DNA of 64,000 nt from Ruminococcaceae bacterium YAD3003 (GCA_900107185.1 FNPA01000007.1:109115-173114), one strand, 5' to 3'. Positions 9,289 through 18,707 are shown, numbered from the stretch's first letter. Numbers and translations are program-made. Notes: generated by a model from the letters alone, not told the origin.

Positions 9289-11847
9289 ATGAACAAAAAA
9301 ACGAAAGCACTTGCCCTGACATTGGTCGCCACCTTTATATTGATGGCGCTGTTGGTTACATATACAACCAGGATGATGTACACATCGTCCTATTCTTACA
9401 TTCATGAACTCGGAAACGATAAGGCTGCAGCTATCACTGCAGACCTTGAAGATTATCTCGATACCGCCAAATCCGTATTGTGGGTCGCCGCCGATACTGT
9501 AGACCACATGGTCGCCAATGGTGCTACAAACGACGAGATAGTCGAATATATCACACGAGAATCAACCAATACCGAAGCCCAGTTCGATGAAACATACACA
9601 GGAATCTACGGCGTAATCAGAGGCGAGTACGTAGACGGCGTAGGCTGGGTACCGCCGGATGACTACGATCCGACTGCAAGAGATTGGTATAAAACAGCTA
9701 TTGAAGCCGGAGGAGAGCCTGTAATTGCTGCACCTTATATCGATGCACAGACAGGAAACGTCATCATTTCAGTAGTTAAGTGCCTTTCTGATTCCAATGA
9801 CGTATTAGGATTGGACCTCACACTTAGTGAGATCCAGACTACAGTTGAACAGATCCAGATAAACGGAAATGGCTATGGTTATATCCTCGACAATGACGGT
9901 CTCGTCATCGCGCACAAGGATACTGCAGAAATCGGTAAATACTACAACGAAGAAGCTGATAAAGCGGAATTATTCAATAAGATACTGAGTGTCGGTCAGG
10001 GCAACTTCAACATTACGGTTGACGATGTGGAGTGCACGGTTTTCGTAGATGAAGTCCTCGACCAGTGGCATCTGGTAATCATAATTGAATCTTTCGCACT
10101 TTTGGATGACACAAAAAATCTCCTGATAGTAAGTATCCTTATCAGCCTTATTGTTTTCGGACTGATCTCAGTCTCGTATATCATCGGTCATAACTATGAA
10201 CGTAAGATCATCCGCCGCATGGATGAGATGGAAGCGATGGAGCAGAAGAAGGATTACGAGGCCAAGCTCTTAAAGCTCGAGAAATCTGCAGCTGATTCGG
10301 CCAACAAAGCGAAGAGTAATTTCCTTGCTGATATGTCGCACGAGATCAGAACGCCTATCAACGCCGTTCTCGGCATGAACGAAATGATCTTAAGAGAATC
10401 CAAAGAAGAGCAGACGTTAGAGTATGCTTCGAACATCAAGATTGCCGGTAACACATTGCTGTCGATCATCAACGACATTCTCGACTTCTCTAAGATCGAA
10501 GACGGCAAGATGTCTTTGGTACCTGTTGAATTTGATGTAGCCGATTGGATTGGCGGTCTCGTTAATTCAATACATGAACGTGCACGCGCGAAAGGTCTGG
10601 AATTAAAGATAGACGTAGATGAATCTGTTCCTTCAAAACTCTACGGTGACGATGTCAGACTCACACAGATAGTAGTTAACCTTCTTACCAACGCTGTTAA
10701 GTATACGGATAAAGGCAGCGTTACACTAAGGATCAGAAACTCTGCGATTAACGATGGAAATGTCGATTTAAGGTTCGATGTCATTGATACCGGTATCGGA
10801 ATCAAGTCTCAGGACATGGATAAATTGTTTAAATCTTTCGAGCGTATAGAAGAAAGACGCAACCGTAACATCGAGGGTACCGGTCTCGGACTCTCGATCG
10901 TCCACAAGCTTCTTGGCATGATGAACAGCAAGCTCGAAGTAAACAGCCGTTATGGCGTAGGCTCTTCATTCAGTTTCTCGGTAACGCTCAAGATAGTTGA
11001 TACTGAACCGATCGGAAACTACGAAGAAAGAAGAAAGCTTAATATTCACAACCAGAGTGAAGAAGAACACCTCTATGCACCAAATGCAAAGGTTCTCGTT
11101 GTCGATGATAACGACATGAACCTGAAGGTTGCAAAGAATTTTATGGAGCTGTTCGGAATAAAGCCCGACACCTGCTCTTCAGGTAAGGAAACGCTGGATG
11201 TATTAAAGACTAAGCATTACGACATCATTTTTCTCGACCACATGATGCCTGTCTTAGACGGTATCGAGACTCTGCGTCTTGCCAAGGAAAAGAAACTCAT
11301 CAATGATACGGTAGTCATTGCTCTCACTGCAAATGCAGTTGTAGGAGCAAAGGAACAATATCTGGCTGCAGGATTCAACGACTATCTGTCAAAACCGATC
11401 GTTGTAAAAAACATCGAGAAGACACTGAAGAATTACCTGCCTTCAGAGCTCATCGAAGAAGTTGAAACTAAAGTTGAGATAGAAGCTCCGTCATCTTCCC
11501 TCACGCTCGACAAAGCACGTTCCATCGGCCTTAATGTTGACGCTGCCGTAGAGTACTCATGCGGCGAAGAAGACCTGTATCTCGATCTCTTATCCGACTA
11601 TGCAAACAGTTGCGAAGATAAGTGCAAGGAACTCGATTCTTATCTTAACGAAGAGGACATGAAGAACTACAGCATTCTCATCCACTCTCTAAAGAGCTCA
11701 TCGAGGATCATCGGCGCCGATTCTGTATCAGCTCTTGCAAAAGATCTCGAAGATGCTTCCAAAAAGAACGATATAGACTTCGTTTCCATCAACCACGAAA
11801 TCTTCATTGAAAACTACAAGGCGTTAGCAACTAAACTGCTCGGATAA
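9289..11847 (+). CDS. Hybrid sensor histidine kinase (Cache - HisKA - HATPase - REC - Hpt)
   Basis: An 852-aa membrane phosphorelay protein. Domains: TM1 (~5-27); an extracellular dCache sensor (~30-260) with DYDPTARDWYKTAIEAGGEP and a PYID ligand-pocket motif; TM2 (~270-295); HisKA with phospho-acceptor His351 in MSHEIRTP; HATPase with DTGIGI and GTGLGLSIV; a receiver with Asp650 in FLDHMMP; and an Hpt domain with His799 in LIHSLKSSS. All phosphotransfer residues are intact, so it can run a full relay. Cache domains usually bind small amino or organic acids. The ATG after GAGG is preferred to a GTG six codons upstream. No response-regulator gene is adjacent. A weak hairpin plus T6 overlaps the stop region. 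Confidence 0.93.
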   Translation: MNKKTKALALTLVATFILMALLVTYTTRMMYTSSYSYIHELGNDKAAAITADLEDYLDTAKSVLWVAADTVDHMVANGATNDEIVEYITRESTNTEAQFDETYTGIYGVIRGEYVDGVGWVPPDDYDPTARDWYKTAIEAGGEPVIAAPYIDAQTGNVIISVVKCLSDSNDVLGLDLTLSEIQTTVEQIQINGNGYGYILDNDGLVIAHKDTAEIGKYYNEEADKAELFNKILSVGQGNFNITVDDVECTVFVDEVLDQWHLVIIIESFALLDDTKNLLIVSILISLIVFGLISVSYIIGHNYERKIIRRMDEMEAMEQKKDYEAKLLKLEKSAADSANKAKSNFLADMSHEIRTPINAVLGMNEMILRESKEEQTLEYASNIKIAGNTLLSIINDILDFSKIEDGKMSLVPVEFDVADWIGGLVNSIHERARAKGLELKIDVDESVPSKLYGDDVRLTQIVVNLLTNAVKYTDKGSVTLRIRNSAINDGNVDLRFDVIDTGIGIKSQDMDKLFKSFERIEERRNRNIEGTGLGLSIVHKLLGMMNSKLEVNSRYGVGSSFSFSVTLKIVDTEPIGNYEERRKLNIHNQSEEEHLYAPNAKVLVVDDNDMNLKVAKNFMELFGIKPDTCSSGKETLDVLKTKHYDIIFLDHMMPVLDGIETLRLAKEKKLINDTVVIALTANAVVGAKEQYLAAGFNDYLSKPIVVKNIEKTLKNYLPSELIEEVETKVEIEAPSSSLTLDKARSIGLNVDAAVEYSCGEEDLYLDLLSDYANSCEDKCKELDSYLNEEDMKNYSILIHSLKSSSRIIGADSVSALAKDLEDASKKNDIDFVSINHEIFIENYKALATKLLG

Positions 11848-11883
11848 TCCGGCGCATTTTTTCGCAGCGATTTTATTCCAAAT

Positions 11884-11909
11884 AAAAGGCTGTCCCGTTA
11901 AGGACAGCC
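11884..11909 (-). terminator. Intrinsic terminator of the SPFH gene
   Basis: A GGCTGTCC/GGACAGCC stem with a 6-base loop is followed on the minus strand by TTTTATTT. It sits 23 bases beyond the SPFH stop codon. On the plus strand no T-run follows it, so it serves mainly the minus-strand gene. Confidence 0.85.
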
Positions 11910-11932
11910 CTCAAAAATATATGAATTTAATC

Positions 11933-13222
11933 TTAGTTAGGAGTTACTCTGGGTGTTCCGCAGTCAGGACAGAATCTTGAAGTGATTCCTGTCTTGCCGC
12001 AGTTAGCACAGTTCCATGCGCCTTCAACGGGTGCTGCGGGAGCCTGTGCGGCGTCGCCTGTGTTGCCGGAAACAACGTTACCGAAACCTTCACCGACCTT
12101 CTGTGACTCGCCCATGATAGGAGCCATAGCATCCTTTGTCATGTTGATAACACCGCCCATTGCACCGAGTGTTACGCCAAGAGAAGCAACATCACCGATT
12201 CCGCCTGCAGCTCCGCCGCCGTTTCCACCACCGGTAATACCGTTCTGCATAGCTTCGAGGCCAACCTGACGAGCTGTCTCATCTCTATAGGTGTAACCCT
12301 TCATCTGCATCTCAGCAGCCTCAGCCTCAGCCTTCATCTTGTAAGCTTCGGCCTCTGCCTGAGCCTTGATACGTATAGCTTCAGCGTCTCCCTGAGCATT
12401 TACGGCCTTGAGCTGTGCTTCAGTCTGAGCCTCAACGATCTTTCTCTGCTGTGCAGCTTCTGCCTCAGCCTTCTTAACTTCCTCTTCTCTGACCTTCAGA
12501 GTCTTATCAGCGAACTGCTGCTTAAGGCGGACGAAATTAGGATCGTCGTCAGGCGTCTGGATCGTTGTAACGTAGAACTCAGGCATAACGAGACCATACT
12601 CATCGAGAGTAGCGTTGATGTCAGCCATGAGAGCTGTGGACAATACGTCGAGGTATGCATCGATCTCAAGGATATTGAGATTCTGCTCTTTGATGATGCG
12701 TGCGAGATTTGCCTTAACCTTGTTGATGATGAGTGCTCTGAACATTCCGTTGCCGTAAGACAGACCATCACCTACTGCCTCATTCTGAATGAGACCTTCA
12801 GTTGTTCCTACGAGCTTAAGAACGAGCTTGCGCGCATCTGTAACTCTCATGTTGAAGTTACCGGATGCACCGATCTCAACGTGAAGTCCTGATGCCGGAT
12901 CGAAAAGTCTTACCTTACTGTCAGTACCCCATCTGATACCCATCTGGGTGATCATATTGATGAAGTAAACTTCACAGTGGAAAACATTGATACCGCCGGT
13001 ACCAAGCTTCATGTAGTCACGAACCTTAGGAATGTTGTTCGTAACGAGTGTGTGGCGTCCTGCTGTAAACTGGTCGAAAACCTTACCGTCACGGAAGAAT
13101 AATGCTTCCTGAGTCTCATGGACAATCAGCTGTGAGCCGATGGTAAAGTCTTCTTTCTCGTGCTTGTGGACGAGGACATCATTGGCGCCTTCGTACTTGA
13201 TTACACTAATAGCTTCAACCAT
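11933..13222 (-). CDS. SPFH domain protein with C-terminal zinc ribbon (YdjI-like)
   Basis: A 429-aa flotillin/SPFH superfamily protein resembling the B. subtilis YdjI / virion-core-like group. The SPFH fold covers ~20-240 (NDVLVHKHEKEDFTIGSQL at the start). A long Ala/Glu/Lys/Gln coiled coil follows (~240-310). Next comes a Gly-rich segment (~315-360), a linker, and a terminal zinc ribbon (CANCGKTG and FCPDCG). These proteins form membrane-associated oligomeric scaffolds; unlike stomatins it lacks an N-terminal membrane helix. The start follows GAAAGGAAAG. It lies 17 bases behind another ribbon-bearing membrane protein, a likely operon and plausible membrane partner. Confidence 0.9.
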   Translation of the reverse strand: MVEAISVIKYEGANDVLVHKHEKEDFTIGSQLIVHETQEALFFRDGKVFDQFTAGRHTLVTNNIPKVRDYMKLGTGGINVFHCEVYFINMITQMGIRWGTDSKVRLFDPASGLHVEIGASGNFNMRVTDARKLVLKLVGTTEGLIQNEAVGDGLSYGNGMFRALIINKVKANLARIIKEQNLNILEIDAYLDVLSTALMADINATLDEYGLVMPEFYVTTIQTPDDDPNFVRLKQQFADKTLKVREEEVKKAEAEAAQQRKIVEAQTEAQLKAVNAQGDAEAIRIKAQAEAEAYKMKAEAEAAEMQMKGYTYRDETARQVGLEAMQNGITGGGNGGGAAGGIGDVASLGVTLGAMGGVINMTKDAMAPIMGESQKVGEGFGNVVSGNTGDAAQAPAAPVEGAWNCANCGKTGITSRFCPDCGTPRVTPN

Positions 13223-13239
13223 TTCTTAATCTTTCCTTT

Positions 13240-14055
13240 CTATTTATTTTTCTTCGTTATTTGTTCAGTAAACTGTGCAAAGAGAATGAACAGTACTATC
13301 GGTCCGACTATAGCTATTATTACCGATACGACCGTAGGCAAATGGAATACATATGCCAGGAGCGAATAGATAATGAGCGGCGTCGCTGCGAGGAACGATA
13401 TAACCTTAAGGATTATCGATACTACTCCGCCTCTGTAGAAGACATAGCCGAGTCCGGCAGAACCTAAGAGGAAGAGGATAATGCAGACTGCCCAGGGACA
13501 TCCGAACGCCTCTCTTAAGAACAATCCGAAAGCCGCAGGAATGATGAGACTGAATACAACTGCCCACGGAATCTGCTTCTTTCTTTCCTTCTCGATCTCT
13601 TCTTTGCAGATCTCAACCATCGCATCAGCATCTCTGTAACCGGGAACTCTGCCGAGTTCTTTTGCTGCACTGCTCCAGGACTGCTTCTCATAAAAGTTCT
13701 TGCCCTTGATATAGATGGCATATTTCTCTGCTCTCGCCAGACCGTCGTTACAGATCTTGATGAGATCAGCAGAAACAGCATCGTTGAGCTTTGAACACTC
13801 CATGACCGAAGTCTTAAACAGGAGTTTTGCTTCGTTAGCGGAAGCAACCTTCGTATCGCTCTCGATTATCTCGTTTGCTTTGGCAATGTTGGCAATGATG
13901 CGAGTGTATTTCTCGTAATTCGGAATTACGTCGGCAATCGCCCACTTGTTTCCGCAATTGGCACAGACACATGTGCCGCCGAGATAGTTATTCACTATGT
14001 CTCCGCCACATACCTTGCACTTTAATGAGATTGGTGTCGCATTTACGTCAGGCAT
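13240..14055 (-). CDS. Membrane protein with N-terminal zinc ribbon
   Basis: A 271-aa protein. Residues ~11-40 form a TFIIB-like ribbon (CKVCGG and CANCGNKW). Residues ~48-165 are helical and soluble, ending in a short TPR-like piece (AAKELGRVPGYRDADAMVEI) that recurs in Firmicutes zinc-ribbon proteins. Four hydrophobic segments fill ~168-262. A GGAG site precedes the ATG. It is the first gene of a two-gene unit with the SPFH protein, which suggests it anchors or partners that scaffold. Function unknown. Confidence 0.78.
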   Translation of the reverse strand: MPDVNATPISLKCKVCGGDIVNNYLGGTCVCANCGNKWAIADVIPNYEKYTRIIANIAKANEIIESDTKVASANEAKLLFKTSVMECSKLNDAVSADLIKICNDGLARAEKYAIYIKGKNFYEKQSWSSAAKELGRVPGYRDADAMVEICKEEIEKERKKQIPWAVVFSLIIPAAFGLFLREAFGCPWAVCIILFLLGSAGLGYVFYRGGVVSIILKVISFLAATPLIIYSLLAYVFHLPTVVSVIIAIVGPIVLFILFAQFTEQITKKNK

Positions 14056-14189
14056 CTTAAGTCTCCATTAAAGGTAATTTGCCGTGCGATAAGAAGTCTC
14101 TATCCCTATTCCATCTTTCTCACGCCAAGAGTTATTTTATCATTTTTTATTGAGCAATGAAATATATTCTGCTTGTTATATGAAACCCG

Positions 14190-14960
14190 TTAGAAAGTAT
14201 CGAAATCATCAGGTTCATTCCGGTCAGGTATTTTGTTCAGTCTGTGATCGATAACGGTGTCTGAATCCGGATGGATCGTAAATATACCGTTTTTCATATC
14301 TTCTTCAGATACTTCCGTTGATTCAGTCTTGTTTTTCGGTTTGTTATTACGCGGATCGAGCTTATTCTTGCGCGGGTCGAAAACCGGTTTTGTACCTCTC
14401 ATGGAAAAGGCACCGCTCTTCTGCGTAAAGTCCGGATTGTATTCAGATATAGGTATAAAGCGGTATTCATCTAAAATGCCGCTACCTTTAACATTGAGCA
14501 TAACGAGCAGACCGATTGCTTTATCCTGCATTTCTTTCCCACCGAGGCTGGAAAAATCAGCTATGTAAATCAAACCCTCTTCTGATACAAAGGTTACCTT
14601 CAGATGTGTTTTAGCTATGCCTTTGCCATCAGGGGAACTGCCTAAGATCATAACGGTCTGGACGACATAATCACCGCTCTTGATTTTGTTCATATGTTTT
14701 CTGCTTACGACGATCAGCCATATCAGGAAAAAGACCAGCACCGGTAAGAATATGAAAGCATATTGCATCCTATGCTCACGAAAAGAACTAAAAGGCAGTG
14801 ATGTGTTGACGATTTTGTTAAACACATAACCGATGAGTATTAATATAACCGCAACGACTGAGAACCCGAGAAGGAACTTTAAAACAGAGAGCTTTTTCTC
14901 GTTCTTCACAACCGCATCATGTTCAGCTGCTGTAGCTTTCCTGAAAAATCCCTCTTCCAT
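14190..14960 (-). CDS. Two-TM membrane protein of unknown function
   Basis: A 256-aa protein with hydrophobic segments at ~28-50 and ~68-90. A predicted cytosolic beta-rich domain (~95-185, with TVMILGSSPDGKGIAKTHLK) follows, then a basic, low-complexity tail (KNKLDPRNNKPKNK). I recognise no family. It starts 6 bases after the stop of the AmmeMemoRadiSam radical SAM gene, so it is probably the last gene of that operon, which is the only functional hint. The ~130-base gap beyond its 3' end holds no gene. Confidence 0.7.
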   Translation of the reverse strand: MEEGFFRKATAAEHDAVVKNEKKLSVLKFLLGFSVVAVILILIGYVFNKIVNTSLPFSSFREHRMQYAFIFLPVLVFFLIWLIVVSRKHMNKIKSGDYVVQTVMILGSSPDGKGIAKTHLKVTFVSEEGLIYIADFSSLGGKEMQDKAIGLLVMLNVKGSGILDEYRFIPISEYNPDFTQKSGAFSMRGTKPVFDPRKNKLDPRNNKPKNKTESTEVSEEDMKNGIFTIHPDSDTVIDHRLNKIPDRNEPDDFDTF

Positions 14961-14966
14961 ATCTTC

Positions 14967-15803
14967 TTAACAATTCCCCGTATAAACGAATTCCAACTTC
15001 TCCCTCGCGATATCCGCTAACCTGTATATTATATCAACATTTGTCGCGGGTCTGTCGGTCATATTGTATCTTGGGAAAAATCTTGAGATGTGGAGCGGTA
15101 TCTTGCTGCCACCTTCAAGTCCTGAGATCCATTCCGTCAGCTCTCGCATCTCGTCTTCACTGTCATTCATATCAGTAACTATCAACATCGTGAGTTCGAC
15201 ATGACAATCCTTAACAGCACGCTCGATAAAGGTTTTCGTTGTCTCGAGGTCGCCCTTCAGGATCTCGCTGTAAGTCTTTTCAGACATGCTCTTGATGTCA
15301 ATATTCATTGCATCAATGTAAGGAAGTATCTCTTCGAGAACTGTCAGCTCCGCTGTTCCGTTTGTAACCAGAACATTCTTCATGCCCTTGTCTTTAACAA
15401 GTTTTGCCGTATCACGGACAAACTCGTAACTTACCAGAGGTTCATTATAAGTGAATGCTAAACCAATATTTCCTCTGTCTCTAAACTGGAATGCAATATC
15501 AGAGAGCTCCTCAGGAGTTATGACGTTCTCGGGTTCAAGCTCACTTCCATCAGTTCTGGAAATATCGTAATTCTGGCAGAACGGGCAGAACAGATTGCAT
15601 CCGTAACTTCCGACTGACAATACTTTCGAGCCAGGGAAAAATCTTGAGAGCGGTTTCTTCTCAATAGGGTCTAATGCCAATGCGGTTATACGTCCATAGT
15701 TGGTGCAGACGATCTGACCGTCTACGCATGCTCTGGCATTGCAGGCACCAGTACCGCCTTCTTTTATATCGCAATGTCTGAAACACACTTCGCAGACAGC
15801 CAT
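14967..15803 (-). CDS. AmmeMemoRadiSam system radical SAM enzyme
   Basis: A 278-aa radical SAM enzyme of the PflA-like branch. The cluster-binding cysteines are CxxxCxxC at Cys69, Cys73 and Cys76 (GCNLFCPFCQNYD). An N-terminal Cys-rich segment (Cys4, Cys7, Cys11, Cys21, Cys26) is typical of this subfamily and may hold a second metal site. The following GLAFTYNEPLVSYEF and NIDIKSMSEKTY stretches match the family barrel. It is one base downstream of the Memo-AMMECR1 fusion, and this trio of domains defines the AmmeMemoRadiSam system. By family knowledge the system is widespread in anaerobes and archaea; to my knowledge its reaction is not firmly established. Confidence 0.92.
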   Translation of the reverse strand: MAVCEVCFRHCDIKEGGTGACNARACVDGQIVCTNYGRITALALDPIEKKPLSRFFPGSKVLSVGSYGCNLFCPFCQNYDISRTDGSELEPENVITPEELSDIAFQFRDRGNIGLAFTYNEPLVSYEFVRDTAKLVKDKGMKNVLVTNGTAELTVLEEILPYIDAMNIDIKSMSEKTYSEILKGDLETTKTFIERAVKDCHVELTMLIVTDMNDSEDEMRELTEWISGLEGGSKIPLHISRFFPRYNMTDRPATNVDIIYRLADIAREKLEFVYTGNC

Positions 15804-15804
15804 T

Positions 15805-17196
15805 TTATCTGTACCTTATGACCTCAAAACGCTGGAGCTTATAGTCTTCATCAGGATCTATTCCGCCCTTGCGTCTTGCTATATCTATCTGTTCTTCCAC
15901 GGTATCAACGCCTTCCAAATCAGGCAGCAACAGGCCTCTCCTCGAACCACACGAAACAATTACACCATAGTGCTTAACATCCAACTGATCAGGTCCGACA
16001 ATATCTTCAGGCTTACCCAGAATATCAACACTGATCTCCAGAAGATCCAGCTCATCTTCTCTGACAGGACTGAATCTCGGATCACGTGATACTGCGCTGA
16101 CCGCATTACTTATTATCTCTTCTGCTATTGAATCCTGAACAGGTCCTATCGTTCCAATGCAGCCTCTGAGAGAACCGCTCTTATGAACTGATACAAATGC
16201 ACCGGCCCTGTCTGATGTTGCTTCAGGAGGCAGTTCCTTTTCCAATCCTTCAGGCAGATCTTTTGGAAATCTCAGTTTCTTACGTGTCCTTACATACTGC
16301 TCGATCGTCGCTCTCGCAAGTTTTACATAAGGAGCTGAATCAGAAGATTTCACACGTTCTGAGAGTACCGTAAGAAAGTGTCGGTTTTCATTCTTTTCGC
16401 CGGGCTCGAAAATACATATTCCGTAGCCAACTCCCGTAACATCCTGATGAGATAAAACCTCTGTCTTAACATCAACACCGTCGAGAGTTCCTGCCATTAT
16501 GACAAACGATCTGTGACCGCATTCAGCAGCTTTATCCAGGAGGTTCTCATCGAACTCCATCATGCCGCCGAAGTCAGCTTCAGATGCCGCTTCCATTATC
16601 TTTTTGTCGTAAACCGGACCGGCAGGATCGAATCCATATGGCCCATATTCCTGCAGTTTATGTGACAGATCACCGCTCGCTACAATAACAGTATTGCGGC
16701 CCAAATCTTCCGCAACTTCCCTGATGTAGATTCCAAGCTTATAGTGATCTGACAATGACAGACCGGACAATCCGATACGGATTATCTTGCCGCCCTGATA
16801 GTATTTCCTGATGAAATATAATGGCACCATCGTGCCGTGATCGAGTTCCCTGTCGCGCTCGCCTAATGTTCCGCCGGGGAAATCATCAGCATAGAGTCGC
16901 GATTCCAGAACAACAACGAATTCCTTATCGTATTCCTCTTCGAAAGCGACCTGCGGCGCACCAAATCTCGCAAAACTTCCAACCGCGCCATCACCCGGAG
17001 AGATGTGAAAATAGTCACCGTACATTATGGAATGCGGGCTGATGATAACAATAGTGTCAGGTTTGATACTGGCAATTTCCTTAGCAACACGCTCGTAAGA
17101 ATCCGTGGTCTTCTTTATTTCTTTCTCGCCGCCTCTTCCGACATCAGGAACAATAAGCGGAGGATGAGGCACCATATATGCAGCCGTTATTCCCAT
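15805..17196 (-). CDS. Memo-AMMECR1 fusion (AmmeMemoRadiSam proteins B and A)
   Basis: A 463-aa two-domain protein. Residues ~1-270 are Memo-like, a LigB/extradiol-dioxygenase fold. Its His-rich candidate metal residues are visible in MVPHPPLIVPDVGRG, ISPHSIMYGDYF, RELDHGTMVPLYF, ASGDLSHKL and LSHQDVTGVG. Residues ~285-463 are an AMMECR1 domain (SGSLRGCIGTIGPVQ, followed by VSRDPRFSP). The two parts are separate genes in many genomes and are fused here. It precedes the radical SAM partner by one base. The start has a GGGG site; the upstream Nudix gene ends 19 bases before it, so it may share that transcript. Activity unproven. Confidence 0.92.
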   Translation of the reverse strand: MGITAAYMVPHPPLIVPDVGRGGEKEIKKTTDSYERVAKEIASIKPDTIVIISPHSIMYGDYFHISPGDGAVGSFARFGAPQVAFEEEYDKEFVVVLESRLYADDFPGGTLGERDRELDHGTMVPLYFIRKYYQGGKIIRIGLSGLSLSDHYKLGIYIREVAEDLGRNTVIVASGDLSHKLQEYGPYGFDPAGPVYDKKIMEAASEADFGGMMEFDENLLDKAAECGHRSFVIMAGTLDGVDVKTEVLSHQDVTGVGYGICIFEPGEKNENRHFLTVLSERVKSSDSAPYVKLARATIEQYVRTRKKLRFPKDLPEGLEKELPPEATSDRAGAFVSVHKSGSLRGCIGTIGPVQDSIAEEIISNAVSAVSRDPRFSPVREDELDLLEISVDILGKPEDIVGPDQLDVKHYGVIVSCGSRRGLLLPDLEGVDTVEEQIDIARRKGGIDPDEDYKLQRFEVIRYR

Positions 17197-17215
17197 AAGC
17201 GTTACCCCGTAACAA

Positions 17216-18115
17216 TCAAGCGTTTTCTTTAAGGTGTTTACTTACTTTCTTTGCCCATTCGATACTTGATTTTTTCATGTTATCAGGTAATTTGTCAAAC
17301 GCGAAAAACCTCAAAGCGGTAACTTCTGATTCCTGCATCTTAAGTTCTCCGGAATAATCACGGCAGATATATTTAATTCCGCAGAAATATGCCTGATCGC
17401 CATTAGGATAAACGTTGTAATATTCTTTGCCTGAAACTACTCCAAAAAGCTCCAATTCACCACACCGGATTCCGGTCTCTTCGAGAACTTCTCTTCTGGC
17501 ACATTCTTCAAAGCTCTCACCGAGCTCCATTGCACCTGCCGGGAAATCCCACATACCGTTATCCGCACGCTTCTCAAGAAGGATCTCATCCTTATCGTTG
17601 ATAACAAATACACCTGCGCCCGGCATTATGAGCGGGCGGTGTCCGACAACTTTACGAAGGTTCATGATGTAGCCGAGATCACGGTCATCTTCTTTTTTCT
17701 TCGAGACTACTTCAACAGGTCCTTCCGCCCTGAGTTTTTTGAGCTTCACTAACGATATAACAATGAGGATAGTGGTTGTAACAACAAGAGGAAAAGTAAA
17801 ACAGGTTGCAATAATTGCCACACCCAAACTGCCCATGAACTCCTGGTTCTCTTTGATGCACATGAGTATAGTTACTAATGTGGCAACGGCGGCAACAGCC
17901 GGAAGGATCCAATAGCGGAGATCACGCTTGGTTATTGCTATTACGACAAATGAAATCAGATATCCCACACCGGCTGCGGCTAGTCCCGTTACGATCCATA
18001 AAACGGGCATCAGCATCGTGCCGACAAATTCTTCCAAACCGATTAAACCAATTGCTACAGAAGCAATCGCCGAAGCAATAATGATTACTATTCCGGTTAT
18101 ATTTTTCTTTTCCAT
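17216..18115 (-). CDS. Membrane-anchored Nudix hydrolase
   Basis: A 299-aa protein. Four hydrophobic segments occupy ~5-140, then a Nudix domain (~160-295) carries a complete Nudix box, GAMELGESFEECARREVLEE followed by TGI. This fits GX5EX7REUXEEXGU, so hydrolysis of a nucleoside-diphosphate-linked substrate is likely. Fusion of a four-helix membrane part to Nudix is unusual, because Nudix enzymes are normally soluble and ~150 aa. An AGGAG site precedes the ATG. The gene ends 19 bases before the Memo-AMMECR1 gene. The substrate is unknown; an 8-oxo-dGTPase-like role is only one option. Confidence 0.85.
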   Translation of the reverse strand: MEKKNITGIVIIIASAIASVAIGLIGLEEFVGTMLMPVLWIVTGLAAAGVGYLISFVVIAITKRDLRYWILPAVAAVATLVTILMCIKENQEFMGSLGVAIIATCFTFPLVVTTTILIVISLVKLKKLRAEGPVEVVSKKKEDDRDLGYIMNLRKVVGHRPLIMPGAGVFVINDKDEILLEKRADNGMWDFPAGAMELGESFEECARREVLEETGIRCGELELFGVVSGKEYYNVYPNGDQAYFCGIKYICRDYSGELKMQESEVTALRFFAFDKLPDNMKKSSIEWAKKVSKHLKENA

Positions 18116-18227
18116 GAGGCTTCTCCTCCGGCCATCAAGAAAGTTTGATTATCAAGCATTATATATCAAAGCCGCTTCATAATGAGACTCAAATCAGTCA
18201 GAAATGTAAGAAGACAGGTTATCTGAA

Positions 18228-18593
18228 TTAACCGCAATAAGCTACGGCATCAGCCTGGAACAGGAGACCGTCTTTGCCTCCGACATGGGCAAACTCAGTC
18301 TGGATGGATTTGCGTACAGGATACTTACCGTTGAATCTTTCCTTGATAATCTTCTCCATGACCGGAATATTCCATACATCTCTGAAAAGGCAATCCATCT
18401 GGACTACATTTTCGAGAGTAAGTCCAACCATGGCAAGGCGCTGTTCCATCTGATCGAACGCACCATTGATCTGCTCTTCGATCGTTCCTCCGACATTGCC
18501 TGCACAGTAACTTAAGAAACAGTAGTCACCGGCCTTAATTATTCCGGAATGTGCCCACTCTTCACATACGTCGTATCTCTCAATGTTTCCCAT
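18228..18593 (-). CDS. RidA/YjgF family protein
   Basis: A 121-aa RidA-fold protein. The family pattern is present: FLSYCAGNVGGTIEEQINGA near the front, the central LTLENVVQMDCLFRDV, and FNGKYPVRKSIQTEF. RidA proteins deaminate reactive enamine/imine intermediates, but many paralogues differ. The usual catalytic Arg of the C-terminal R-x-x-x-E motif appears to be in PVRKSIQTE (shifted spacing), so activity is uncertain. The start chosen has a GGGAGG site 9 bases upstream; an extension of ten residues does not. Monocistronic. Confidence 0.8.
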   Translation of the reverse strand: MGNIERYDVCEEWAHSGIIKAGDYCFLSYCAGNVGGTIEEQINGAFDQMEQRLAMVGLTLENVVQMDCLFRDVWNIPVMEKIIKERFNGKYPVRKSIQTEFAHVGGKDGLLFQADAVAYCG

Positions 18594-18646
18594 TATCCTG
18601 TTCCTCCCGATCTGTAAAATCAAAGAATTTCCATACCGTCAATTAT

Positions 18647-18676
18647 ATAACAAAACGGACCTGACTCTATGGTCCG
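18647..18676 (-). terminator. Intrinsic terminator of metE-metF
   Basis: A CGGACC/GGTCCG stem with a 9-base loop is followed on the minus strand by TTTTGTTATAT. It lies ~30 bases past the metF stop. Confidence 0.8.
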
Positions 18677-18707
18677 GCCCGTCCTGTGTTGTATTTACAA
18701 GAGTGAA

